DNA of 63,408 bases from Candidatus Limosilactobacillus merdavium (GTDB taxonomy: Bacteria; Bacillota; Bacilli; Lactobacillales; Lactobacillaceae): assembly GCA_018883805.1 (NCBI GenBank), contig JAHLFK010000031.1, forward strand, positions 1-63,408. Reading direction: 5' to 3'. Positions 26,476-34,403 of the stretch are shown here, piece by piece. Made by a program: the position numbers and the translations under genes. Positions within the stretch are counted from its first letter, which is position 1, and the number at the start of each line of letters is the position of its first letter. The notes under the pieces are model-generated. The model had not been told where the DNA came from and did no database searches. It was given only the letters and a program-made list of their open reading frames with translations.

Positions 26476-27148
26476 GAGTAGTCACCAATCGATAACCAAT
26501 ACCACGCTCGGTTCGCAAGCTACTATCAAGGTTGACAGTAGCTAATTTAGAGCGAAGACGACTAATGTTAACGTTCAGGGTATTGTCATTTAGAAACTTG
26601 CCGCCTTGCCAGAGCCATTCAAGAAGGTGCTCCTTAGAAACGGTATGTCCTAAGTGACTGATAAGAGTTCCCAATAAAGCTCCTTCTGTTGGGGAAAGTT
26701 GGACACTTCCATTAGGCGTCGTTAATTCATTGGTTAAGGAATTAAGATTATTTGCTCCCCAGTTGAGCTTATCAGTATCGTTGGGTTCTTGAATCCGTCG
26801 TAAGAGCGCCTGGATTTTAGCAAGAAGCACTGCAGTAGAAAAAGGCTTCATGATGTAGTCATCTGCTCCCGCTGCGATGGCATGCATAATATTGCTATCA
26901 ATATCGGCAGCTGAAATGACAATAATTGGTACTTTAGTAATTTGCCGGACTGCGTTAATCCAGTAGAAACCGTCAAAAGTTGGGAGAGTAATATCAAATA
27001 AGATTAAATCTGGTGCAGCTTCTTCAATTTCATCAACCACGTGATCCCAATCCTTCACCGTAACAACAGTATGTTTCCACTTAGTTAGCTCATCTTGAAT
27101 CGTTTGAATAATAGTGGGGTTATCTTCAACGATAAATACCTTTGCCAT
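26465..27148 (-). CDS. Bce-type response regulator (OmpR family)
   Basis: A 227-aa regulator. The receiver domain (1-115) has the acidic pair Glu8-Asp9, phospho-Asp in LILFDITLP, and Lys in IMKPF; the C-terminal winged helix (about 135-225) contains SRLRSKL and GIGYRL. It would be phosphorylated by the adjacent kinase and activate the transporter genes through the direct repeats at 25449-25477. GGGGGTG precedes the ATG. Confidence 0.85.
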   Translation of the reverse strand: MAKVFIVEDNPTIIQTIQDELTKWKHTVVTVKDWDHVVDEIEEAAPDLILFDITLPTFDGFYWINAVRQITKVPIIVISAADIDSNIMHAIAAGADDYIMKPFSTAVLLAKIQALLRRIQEPNDTDKLNWGANNLNSLTNELTTPNGSVQLSPTEGALLGTLISHLGHTVSKEHLLEWLWQGGKFLNDNTLNVNISRLRSKLATVNLDSSLRTERGIGYRLVTTHEE

Positions 27149-27198
27149 TGTGGCACCCCCTAGTTAAATTAAAATTGCTACCCAAATCATACATTAAG

Positions 27199-27240
27199 AA
27201 AATCCCCAACTCAAATCGAAAAGATCTGAATTGGGGATTA
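27199..27240 (-). terminator. Terminator after pnuC
   Basis: AATCCCCAACTCAAATC pairs with GATCTGAATTGGGGATT; on the minus strand a T-rich tail follows. Confidence 0.75.
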
Positions 27241-27248
27241 CTTTTAAA

Positions 27249-28001
27249 TTAAGCTTGCGCGTTTAATTTTGCAGAATACTTGGCTTCTTCCTTTTCCAAG
27301 CGAGCACGTTCACGCTTGTTGTACCATGGTGAAATGGTGAAGGCCAAAATATCATTAATAATGTAAACCATACTGTTGACGGCCATTGCCAATGAAGCAT
27401 CGCCTTGTGCGAAGGTAACGCCCCAAAGAACCATTTGGAAAATTCCAGAAGCCAACCACCAGAAGTATTGGTTGTTGTACCGTAAGAAGCAGATAACACC
27501 AGCAGTTAAACTGATTGAGAAACTGATGGCATCAATCCAAGGACGTGGATCATTAGTCAGTGCACCAATGAGGTAACCGGAAATGAAGTAAACAACAATG
27601 GTAGAAAGGATAGCGATGAACCAAGTCTTACCAGTAAACTTCCGAATCTTGGAGACCATATTGATATTCCAATTTGCGGAAAGCAGAACAGGAATATCCA
27701 AAGTAATGACGTACGCTAACTGTTCACCAATACTAAGGTAGTTCTTAGCGCTGAAACCAACGATGATGAAACAGATAGCAGAAAGGATCCCTAACCACCC
27801 ATTTACGGATTTGGCAGCGTTAATAGCTAAAATACAAAGAACTCCTAGTGTTGTCCCAATAAAAGTAATTACCGTAATCCATGTAATCTTGTCATTTACC
27901 AGGGTCATTACCTGACAACCAAGACTAAAGAAGAAAAGGTAGTAGTTTTGTTGAGGCCAGCCTTTAAGTTGGTGAGCTAGAAAGTGAAAATAATTCTTCA
28001 T
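27249..28001 (-). CDS. pnuC: Nicotinamide riboside transporter
   Basis: A 250-aa membrane protein with about seven helices, of the PnuC family. It takes up nicotinamide riboside for NAD salvage, which fits an organism with limited NAD synthesis. Recognisable are the INAAKSVNGWLGILSA and DPRPWIDAISFSISLTAGV stretches and the basic C-terminal tail after NDILAF. Monocistronic, with AGGAG nine bases before the ATG and a candidate operator over its promoter. Confidence 0.85.
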   Translation of the reverse strand: MKNYFHFLAHQLKGWPQQNYYLFFFSLGCQVMTLVNDKITWITVITFIGTTLGVLCILAINAAKSVNGWLGILSAICFIIVGFSAKNYLSIGEQLAYVITLDIPVLLSANWNINMVSKIRKFTGKTWFIAILSTIVVYFISGYLIGALTNDPRPWIDAISFSISLTAGVICFLRYNNQYFWWLASGIFQMVLWGVTFAQGDASLAMAVNSMVYIINDILAFTISPWYNKRERARLEKEEAKYSAKLNAQA

Positions 28002-28022
28002 TACTCAAAATCTCCTATATCT

Positions 28023-28084
28023 ATATATTGTGCCCACGATGAATTAATAAAGTTCGATAATACAATATATTGTGGGACATGCAA
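28023..28084 (-). promoter_or_regulatory. pnuC promoter with ACAATATATTGT palindrome
   Basis: On the minus strand, TTGCAT (complement 28079-28084) and TATTAT (28057-28062) are 16 bp apart. The perfect palindrome ACAATATATTGT (28062-28073) fills the space between them. The word ATATATTGTG recurs 42 bp further on (28023-28032 and 28065-28074). This arrangement fits a repressor, presumably responding to NAD status, but no regulator is identified. Confidence 0.5.
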
Positions 28085-28220
28085 AATTGCAACGTGATCT
28101 AGTATAGCATTCTTCACTCGCGAAACAAGAGAAAAACATCTGATTAATCAGTTGATATTTGCTTAGATTTGCTTACTAGAGAGGATTAAGTAACTTCAAA
28201 TTATTTTTTTAACGAGTTAA

Positions 28221-28739
28221 TTATTGATCATTGTCTGAATCAGATAGCTTGACGGCTAAAATTTTAACCCCATATGTTGACTGGGGTGCTTGAACGGTAA
28301 CAGTTTCACCCACTTTATGATGAAGGACTGCTTGACCAAGTGGGGAATCGAATGAGACCTTCTGTTTCTTAAGATCGGCTTCTTGCTTACCAACGATTAT
28401 GTAATCAACCGTTTCGTCGTCATCTTCAAATTGCAGGGTAACGGTTGTCCCTAAATCAACTGTCTGGGAGTCATTTGGTTTAACAATTTCCGCGTATTGC
28501 AGTTGCTTGTTAAGGTAACGCATCCGGCTTTCAAGATGACGAAGCTCACGTTTAGCTGTACTGTACTCAGTATTTTCTGATAAATCACCAAGTGCCCGCG
28601 CAGCCTTTAATTGTTCAATCTTTGCTGGACGTTGCTTTTTAAGCTCTTCAATTTCTTCTTCAATTTCATGATAGCCAGTGGGAGTCATCTTTTGAAAATA
28701 GACGTGTGCCATGGCTTCTTGGATTTTTTTACGTTGCAT
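28221..28739 (-). CDS. greA: Transcription elongation factor GreA-type
   Basis: A 172-aa GreA family protein. The coiled coil (about 20-90) carries the tip motif GDLSENTEY, whose acidic residues stimulate transcript cleavage by stalled RNA polymerase. The C-terminal globular domain ends in the SPLGQAVLHHKVGE stretch. It is about 14 residues longer than usual because of N- and C-terminal additions. It may be a second GreA paralogue, as often found in lactobacilli. AAGGAG precedes the ATG. Confidence 0.85.
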   Translation of the reverse strand: MQRKKIQEAMAHVYFQKMTPTGYHEIEEEIEELKKQRPAKIEQLKAARALGDLSENTEYSTAKRELRHLESRMRYLNKQLQYAEIVKPNDSQTVDLGTTVTLQFEDDDETVDYIIVGKQEADLKKQKVSFDSPLGQAVLHHKVGETVTVQAPQSTYGVKILAVKLSDSDNDQ

Positions 28740-28845
28740 TTAATATCGCTCCTTGATGATGCTTTGGAGGCATAATTAATTCTTCATTTGTAATTATGAT
28801 ATGATAGAGAGGATAATTCAATTTTGATGGAGGAATAATTGGGAA

Positions 28846-29997
28846 ATGAGCGAACACGAAGAACATATTAAAAAGTTCCTAAATTCGTCCACGTATGACC
28901 AGCTATCTGCTAACCAGCAGAAACATGCTCAAGAAATCTTAACTCGATTCAACAAGTATATGACTGAAGAGCAACAACTGGATGACACCGCGTGGACGCC
29001 CCAAGCGGTTAAGCAGGTAATGGTTGGTCAATTTATTGCTGATCCAGCATTAACCAATTCTTTTGGGATTGCAGTTGCACCTGTTTTGAAGGCTTATCAA
29101 AAATTCTTGGGGAATGATCAATTGAGTGCAATCGAGGCAGCAATTGATGAACAGCGGCCGACAATGAATAAGTGTCGGAAGGCTCACAAGACATTAGCAG
29201 AATTAACTGGTAAGACTGAAAGTAAAAGTAAGCCTGCTCCAAAGCCACAAAAGAAGCAACCAGCTCAACCTGTTGAAGAGCCTAAGGAAGAAAAAGTTGA
29301 AAAACAGGCAACTGCTCCAGTGAAATTAATCCCTGCTGCTAAAATGAAGCAGGTAATTGCAAAGATTAAGGATGAAGTTGCCACTGCTCCTGAATTTAAG
29401 GAAAAGTCTCTAAGCATCGCTGATCAACAATACCTTGTGGCTGAATTCTTGCAGTTAATGTACCAAGAATGTCACCAAGGACTTAACCAGTGGAAGTTTA
29501 ATGATCTGCAATTAGTCTTGGGGATGATGATGCCACTGGATCCTAATATTACAAAATTAGAGATCCTTAACATCGTTCCTACTGCCCAAGCGCTATTCGA
29601 TTATTTGAAGCGCACTAAGCAAATTGACATGGATCAATACCGTGTTGCTTTAAAGTCAATTGCTCACATGCAGACGTCACAAAACATGCTAGCATCATTG
29701 GAACGTCGGCAACGGGCAACCCAGTTGATGTTGTCTTATATTCGGAGCCAAGGTGTTGATACTGATAACATCAATAAGACCGAAAAATGGATGGATGCCC
29801 ACCAATCAGAGGTTGCTGACTTTATGCGGTCAATCCTTAATCCTTGGGGTGAATATGAACGCCAACAATTGCATAAGCAACAACGTGTACAACGCCAACA
29901 AACTCCAGTAGTAAAGGATAAGCAATTACTACGGAAGAAGCGGGTTCCACAAGGTATTAAATTTAGTAAGAAACGGCGGAAGAGAAGAAAAAAGTAA
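28846..29997 (+). CDS. Internally duplicated cytosolic protein, unknown
   Basis: A 383-aa protein, not recognised. Two related segments are visible: residues about 20-100 and 189-270. Each starts LSxxxQQ, has a Trp (50, 216), then a DPxxT motif, then a helix with a [VI]xPxxxA pattern ending in [FY]L. They are joined by a Lys/Pro/Glu-rich linker (about 122-160). The last 40 residues are extremely basic (KKRRKRRKK end), suggesting RNA, ribosome or DNA binding. GGAGGA precedes the ATG. The 108-aa gene follows after 30 bp in the same direction. Confidence 0.7.
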   Translation: MSEHEEHIKKFLNSSTYDQLSANQQKHAQEILTRFNKYMTEEQQLDDTAWTPQAVKQVMVGQFIADPALTNSFGIAVAPVLKAYQKFLGNDQLSAIEAAIDEQRPTMNKCRKAHKTLAELTGKTESKSKPAPKPQKKQPAQPVEEPKEEKVEKQATAPVKLIPAAKMKQVIAKIKDEVATAPEFKEKSLSIADQQYLVAEFLQLMYQECHQGLNQWKFNDLQLVLGMMMPLDPNITKLEILNIVPTAQALFDYLKRTKQIDMDQYRVALKSIAHMQTSQNMLASLERRQRATQLMLSYIRSQGVDTDNINKTEKWMDAHQSEVADFMRSILNPWGEYERQQLHKQQRVQRQQTPVVKDKQLLRKKRVPQGIKFSKKRRKRRKK

Positions 29998-30027
29998 GCA
30001 GCCGTTTTTAGAAAGGGGATGGAACTA

Positions 30028-30354
30028 GTGAGTGAATACATACCAGAAAATATGGAAGAAGTTGCTGTTCAGGTGGCAAAACGTCAGGTTCACGGTGAAA
30101 AGGTAACTCCTGAGGAAGTAATTGAGCAAGCTGTTCCTGACATTCTTCAAGCTTTACTTGATGATGCTCTTGAAGGTCATTATGATGACGTTAAGCGCGA
30201 CGGTGATCAGTTAATTATTACCGATGCGATGGGAGAACAAGTTGGTGTTTTAACCCCTAAAGGAGCCAGCTTTGTTGATGATTTCAAAAAAGATTCGGAT
30301 GCATTAATTGAATATCTTGAAAACCAAGTAGCTAAACTAGTTGGTGGCCGTTAA
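30028..30354 (+). CDS. Small acidic protein, unknown
   Basis: A 108-aa protein rich in Asp, Glu and Val, probably helical in the first half. I use the GTG at 30028: AAAGGGG lies about ten bases before it and runs straight into the ATG at 30019. It follows the basic duplicated protein by 30 bp, so the two are likely an operon; an acidic partner for a very basic protein is plausible but not shown. Confidence 0.65.
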   Translation: MSEYIPENMEEVAVQVAKRQVHGEKVTPEEVIEQAVPDILQALLDDALEGHYDDVKRDGDQLIITDAMGEQVGVLTPKGASFVDDFKKDSDALIEYLENQVAKLVGGR

Positions 30355-30360
30355 AGAGAT

Positions 30361-30545
30361 ACGAAAAAGGGGATGTGACATAAGTTCCCTTATATAGACT
30401 AAAAGTTAACAGCGCGGTACATAAATGGGCTCCAGCATTCGGAAATTCCGAACGCTGGAGCCCTATTTATGCTCGCGGGGGCTCCCAAAAGGCTAGCTTC
30501 GCGTCGAAATACGAAGTCAAAATGACTTCTGTCTCGCGCCCCCTT
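30361..30545. other. Multi-hairpin intergenic element
   Basis: Between two converging genes lies a highly structured stretch. A roughly 22-bp stem spans 30421-30470 (ATAAAT, GGGCTCCAGC and TTCGG against their complements, with one mismatch and one bulge). A second fold closed by GGGGGC (30477-30482) with GCCCCC (30538-30543) encloses a small hairpin GAAGTCA/TGACTTC. T-runs occur at both ends, so it may serve as terminator for both sides, but it is far larger than a terminator needs to be. Confidence 0.55.
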
Positions 30546-30555
30546 TTTGCATAAT

Positions 30556-30783
30556 TTACATTCGTTTCTTAACTTCGTAAGGCTTAGCTTTAGCGGCTTT
30601 GGGTTCTGGTTGAGCATCCTTAGCATAGAAAATGGCATATTCTTCATCATCTGGACCTTTAGCAATTACCAGATCTTCAGCTTGCCGTTCCCGCTTAAAA
30701 ATTTGTCCCTTACGAACTGCTTCGTTATAGTCATGAATATTGGCGATTGAATCACCAGGGTTAAAGAAAATTCTTGTTTCCAT
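30556..30783 (-). CDS. Small basic protein, unknown
   Basis: A 75-aa protein, not recognised. The first half is mixed (FFNPGDSIANIHDYNEAVRKG), the tail is rich in Lys, Ala and Pro. AGGAGG precedes the ATG. It begins 15 bp after the phosphatase gene stop and is probably translated from the same transcript. Confidence 0.65.
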   Translation of the reverse strand: METRIFFNPGDSIANIHDYNEAVRKGQIFKRERQAEDLVIAKGPDDEEYAIFYAKDAQPEPKAAKAKPYEVKKRM

Positions 30784-30798
30784 AGCTATTTCCTCCTT

Positions 30799-31584
30799 CT
30801 AGTCTAAATATAATTGGCGGAAGTCTTTTAGATCTTGCTCGCTTAATTCAAGATGCTGTTTTAGGTAATTATTGACATTACCGTAATCTTGTTTGATTAG
30901 TTTGATAGCTTGATCAATATAATCAGGAGAAACTGACCCGAGTGCACGTCGGTTTTCAACGACAACTTCACTTTCACCCTTATCGCGAAGATTTTGCAGC
31001 CATTGTTCCCGGAAGTCCTTGGTTGCCTTATTGGTGAGCATATAGTCTTGAAGAATGACTTCTTCTGGTACTTGAAGAGCACTAAGAATTAAGAGAGCGG
31101 CCATTCCTGTACGGTCTTTCCCAGCTGTACAGTGGAAAAGACTTGCTTGACTGGGATCATTAGACATCAATAACTCAAACATCTTCTGGTAAGCATCTTT
31201 TGCGGTAGTAACACTAACCATCCGTCGGTAAACATCTAACATATGACGATAACCATTACCAGGTTTTAAAATGCGGCTCATAATCTCTTCGTCACTATGA
31301 GAAGCATCGGTTTCATCTGACTTAAATACAGGCAAGTGGTAGTAATTAGCGCTTTGCGGAAGCTTATCTGGTGCTTGTTTAACTTCTTCCGGTGCCCGCA
31401 AATCAATATCAACAGTAACGGGAACATTTGCTAGAGTCTTTAAATCATGATCATTTAAATAAGCAAGTGAACCTGAGCGGATTAATCGATGCCACTTAAC
31501 ATGACGACCGTCAATGGTTTCATAGCCACCTAAATCACGAAAATTATGGCCATGTTGGATATCTAATAGGCGCTGATCCGTCAT
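30799..31584 (-). CDS. Tyrosine-protein phosphatase (lipid/tyrosine, Y_phosphatase3 type)
   Basis: A 261-aa phosphatase with the C(X)5R loop HCTAGKDRTG, where the Cys is the nucleophile and the Arg binds phosphate; the extra Lys-Asp in the loop is typical of the LipA/MptpB-like group that can act on phosphotyrosine or phosphoinositides. The N terminus NFRDLGGYETIDGR is characteristic of the family. There is no signal peptide. AAGGAGG precedes the ATG. Substrate unknown. Confidence 0.85.
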   Translation of the reverse strand: MTDQRLLDIQHGHNFRDLGGYETIDGRHVKWHRLIRSGSLAYLNDHDLKTLANVPVTVDIDLRAPEEVKQAPDKLPQSANYYHLPVFKSDETDASHSDEEIMSRILKPGNGYRHMLDVYRRMVSVTTAKDAYQKMFELLMSNDPSQASLFHCTAGKDRTGMAALLILSALQVPEEVILQDYMLTNKATKDFREQWLQNLRDKGESEVVVENRRALGSVSPDYIDQAIKLIKQDYGNVNNYLKQHLELSEQDLKDFRQLYLD

Positions 31585-31634
31585 GTCAAAACCTCCTTCA
31601 TTGGGATATCTTTCTTTTACTTTATAATTGTACC

Positions 31635-32588
31635 CTACTTTAACCAGTTTGATAATTGTTGAGCCAGCTTCTGGCCACTCTCCGTTGCTCCAATTTGGTC
31701 TGGGTGTAAGCCATCCGTATAGCTAGTACACCATCCGTTAGTTTCAATGACTGGTAATTGGTGCTTTTTAGCGAGTTTACGAATCGTTTCCGCAAATGTC
31801 TGACTAAAAGGAATCATCACTAGAATTTTGCTTTGTGGAAATTTCTTGATGACCAAGTTTAAAAAGTGATCATAACTGTTAGCAAATTGATTGAGGGGAA
31901 ATCGCCGATCATTAACACCGAGGTTAATGACAACCAGGTCAGGCCGATTAGCTTGCCAGCTAGTTGTCGCATCAAGCCTATCTAGAAAGTGATCTGCTGT
32001 TGGGACGCCACCAGTTGCTTGCCGAAGAACACCACCTGCAGAATAGGCGATGCGGACATCTGTTGCATGAAGTAGATCAACAGCAGTCCCAACGTAATTA
32101 CTTTCTGGACGATAATCGTATGAAGCATGGCGACCATTTACCCAGCAGCCAGCTGTGATTGAATCACCGATAAAATCAATCACGGGAACTTTTGAAGCAG
32201 CAAGCAATTTACCGTTATCAATATCAATTCCAGTAATTGCAAACCCCTCATCACCTGTCCAAACTTGATCAAGATCGGTATTTCCAGCAGTAATAATCTC
32301 AATCAGATGTTCTCCAGAAAGCTGCTCAATGTACCAAACACCACTACTAGCCTGTTCACGATGCCAATTACCATTGTCAATTCGCCACGCATATATCTGT
32401 GACGGTGATAGTTGATTACGGTTATCTAAGACGTGAACTGCCATTTTATTTACATTAACTGCAGAAAACCGTAAGCGACTACCCAAGTTTGTAGTGTATA
32501 GAGTGGAGTGATGATTGATTTCTTTAATGAACCAGCGACCTTGCGGGTTAACTAGCTTATAAATTATGTCTGGAGAGTAGTGAAACAT
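31635..32588 (-). CDS. SGNH/GDSL-family carbohydrate esterase
   Basis: A 317-aa hydrolase. An N-terminal beta-rich domain (about 1-130) precedes a GDSL domain with GDSITAG (nucleophile Ser), NLGVNDR (block III Asn) and DGLHPDQ (catalytic Asp and His). This two-domain layout resembles CE2-type deacetylases. It has no signal peptide, so it probably acts on imported acetylated sugars. AGGAGG lies nine bases before the ATG. It is divergent from galK, over a region with cre-like sites. Confidence 0.82.
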   Translation of the reverse strand: MFHYSPDIIYKLVNPQGRWFIKEINHHSTLYTTNLGSRLRFSAVNVNKMAVHVLDNRNQLSPSQIYAWRIDNGNWHREQASSGVWYIEQLSGEHLIEIITAGNTDLDQVWTGDEGFAITGIDIDNGKLLAASKVPVIDFIGDSITAGCWVNGRHASYDYRPESNYVGTAVDLLHATDVRIAYSAGGVLRQATGGVPTADHFLDRLDATTSWQANRPDLVVINLGVNDRRFPLNQFANSYDHFLNLVIKKFPQSKILVMIPFSQTFAETIRKLAKKHQLPVIETNGWCTSYTDGLHPDQIGATESGQKLAQQLSNWLK

Positions 32589-32674
32589 GAAAATCTGTCC
32601 TCCTTTTCAAAAATAATTATAAACTTTTTTACGGTTAAAAAGGGTGCTAAAAGAGCGTATTACCAGTCTTTGCA

Positions 32675-32770
32675 AGAAACCGCTTTCAATATTGTGGATT
32701 CAAATATGAAAGCGCTTGTTGACAAATACAGTAAAAGAGTATAAATTATAGTTTAGTAAAAGTTTACTAA
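32675..32770 (+). promoter_or_regulatory. galKTR control region: two cre-like boxes, promoter, GalR operator
   Basis: A cre-like box at 32675-32688 (AGAAACCGCTTTCA, 13 of 14 fixed positions of the consensus pattern) and a weaker one at 32707-32720 (12 of 14) point to CcpA control. A consensus -35 TTGACA (32719-32724) overlaps the second; TATAAA follows at 32740-32745. Immediately after lies the perfect inverted repeat TTAGTAAAAGTTTACTAA (32753-32770), the expected place for repression by the LacI-type GalR encoded in this operon. Confidence 0.75.
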
Positions 32771-32813
32771 TTTGTTTAGCCACTTATTAAAGCGGCCATG
32801 GAGGTATTTTGAC

Positions 32814-33992
32814 ATGGATAAGCAAGATTTTCTCAAAGAATATCAAGACACATTTAAGGAACCAGGGAAGGACGTTTTCTTCTCACCAGGCCGAATTAAT
32901 GTGATTGGTGAACACACCGATTACAATGGTGGTCACGTTTTCCCATGTGCAATTAGTATTGGTACTTATGGTGTTTACGGTCCACGTGAAGACACTACAG
33001 TAGCAATTTATTCAGCCAACTCAGCTAAGGTTGAAAACAGTAAGATCATTACTTTTGATATTAACGATGATCAACCACAAGCTGCTAAGGATGAAAAATG
33101 GGTTAACTACTTTAAGGGAATGCTTGTTTATCTTAAGCAACGTGGTTTCAAGATTGACCACGGATTTAACCTGTACATTCATGGATACCTTCCATATGGT
33201 TCAGGACTTTCCTCATCAGCTTCAATTGAAATGTTAATGGGTAACATTTTGAAGGAAGAATTTAACTTAGATATTGATGAAATCGAACTCGTTAAGCTCG
33301 GTCAAAAGACTGAAAATGATTTCGTTGGTTTGAATTCAGGTATTATGGACCAATTTGCTGTTGGTATGGGTAAGAAGGACAACGCTATCTTCCTTGACTG
33401 CAACACTTTAGAATACAAGTACTTACCACTTGAATTGGGTGATTACGAAATCATCATTATGAGTACAAACAAGACTCACTCATTAGCTGGTTCAAAGTAC
33501 AACGAACGGGTTCAAGAATGTGAAGAAGCCGTAAAGCGCCTCAGCAAGAAGTTGAACATCAAGAAGCTTGGTGAAATTGATCCAGAAACATTCGATCAAT
33601 ACACTTACTTAATCAATGATGACACTTTGATTCGTCGTGCTCGTCACGCTGTTAGCGAAAACGAACGGACTAAGCGTGCTATTGATGCAATGCAAAAAGG
33701 TGACCTTGAAGAACTTGGTCGCTTAATCAACGCTTCACACGTTTCATTGAAGTACGACTACGAAGTTACTGGTAAGGAACTTGATACCTTAGCAGAAAAC
33801 GCTTGGGATCAACCAGGATGCCTTGGTGCTCGGATGGTCGGCGGTGGATTCGCCGGTAGTGCCATTGCCATCGTTAAGAAGTCTGAAGCTGAAAACTTCA
33901 AGAAGAACATCGGTGACATTTACCGTGACAAGATTGGCTACGACGCCAGCTTCTACGACGCAGAAGTTGTGGATGGGCCTCACAAGTTATAG
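32814..33992 (+). CDS. galK: Galactokinase
   Basis: A 392-aa GHMP kinase that makes galactose-1-phosphate, the first step of the Leloir pathway. Visible motifs: the galactose-binding GRINVIGEHTDYNGG near the start, the ATP loop LPYGSGLSSSASIE and the C-terminal GGGFAGSAIA. I use the ATG at 32814, with GGAGG about nine bases before it; the longer frame from 32772 has no site. It heads the galK-galT-galR operon, but a 411-bp repeat region separates it from galT. Confidence 0.95.
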   Translation: MDKQDFLKEYQDTFKEPGKDVFFSPGRINVIGEHTDYNGGHVFPCAISIGTYGVYGPREDTTVAIYSANSAKVENSKIITFDINDDQPQAAKDEKWVNYFKGMLVYLKQRGFKIDHGFNLYIHGYLPYGSGLSSSASIEMLMGNILKEEFNLDIDEIELVKLGQKTENDFVGLNSGIMDQFAVGMGKKDNAIFLDCNTLEYKYLPLELGDYEIIIMSTNKTHSLAGSKYNERVQECEEAVKRLSKKLNIKKLGEIDPETFDQYTYLINDDTLIRRARHAVSENERTKRAIDAMQKGDLEELGRLINASHVSLKYDYEVTGKELDTLAENAWDQPGCLGARMVGGGFAGSAIAIVKKSEAENFKKNIGDIYRDKIGYDASFYDAEVVDGPHKL

Positions 33993-34008
33993 AGTGTGAA
34001 GCCGTAAA

Positions 34009-34360
34009 AACCTTCCGGTGGCTAACGATTTCTCCACTGAACGACGATTCCGTCGTCGGAGGTGGAGGTCGTTAGCTCGAGGAAGGTTAGGCTGAACACG
34101 TTTCGACTGTGCTGCCTAGAACATAACTCGGGTGAGCTTAGGGCGAACACGTTTCAACTCAGCTGCATTAGGAGTTAGCTCTAGCAAGCTCCTGGCGAAC
34201 ACGTTTCGGCTGTGTTGCCTAGAACAATCTCGAGGGAGCTTAGGGCGAACACGTTTCGACTCAGCTGCATTAGGAGTTAGCTCTAGCAAGCTCCTGGCGA
34301 GCACATTTCGACTGTGTTGCCTAGAACATAACTTAGGCTGAACACATTTCGACTCTATGC
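34009..34360 (+). repeat. Repeat array 1 between galK and galT
   Basis: A long imperfect hairpin (34009-34088; AACCTTCC/GGAAGGTT, GCTAACGA/TCGTTAGC, ACGACG/CGTCGT) is followed by six half-units with core CACGTTTCGAC or a one/two-base variant at 34097, 34148, 34200, 34250, 34302 and 34343. Spacings are 51, 52, 50, 52 and 41 bp. Two unit types alternate: one continues GTGTTGCCTAGAACA, the other TCAGCTGCATTAGGAG. The compound unit is about 102 bp. It carries no credible gene and lies inside an apparent operon, so it is probably transcribed. Confidence 0.8.
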
Positions 34361-34403
34361 CAATCAATTTCAGTAGCAATAAAGTGAGCGGGGGAATTAA
34401 AAG

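Noticed and set aside
34116..34379. Overlapping reading frames on both strands within repeat array 1 (87 and 69 codons)
   Set aside because: They are products of the tandem repeats: the translations repeat the same segment, there is no ribosome binding site, and frames open on both strands at once.
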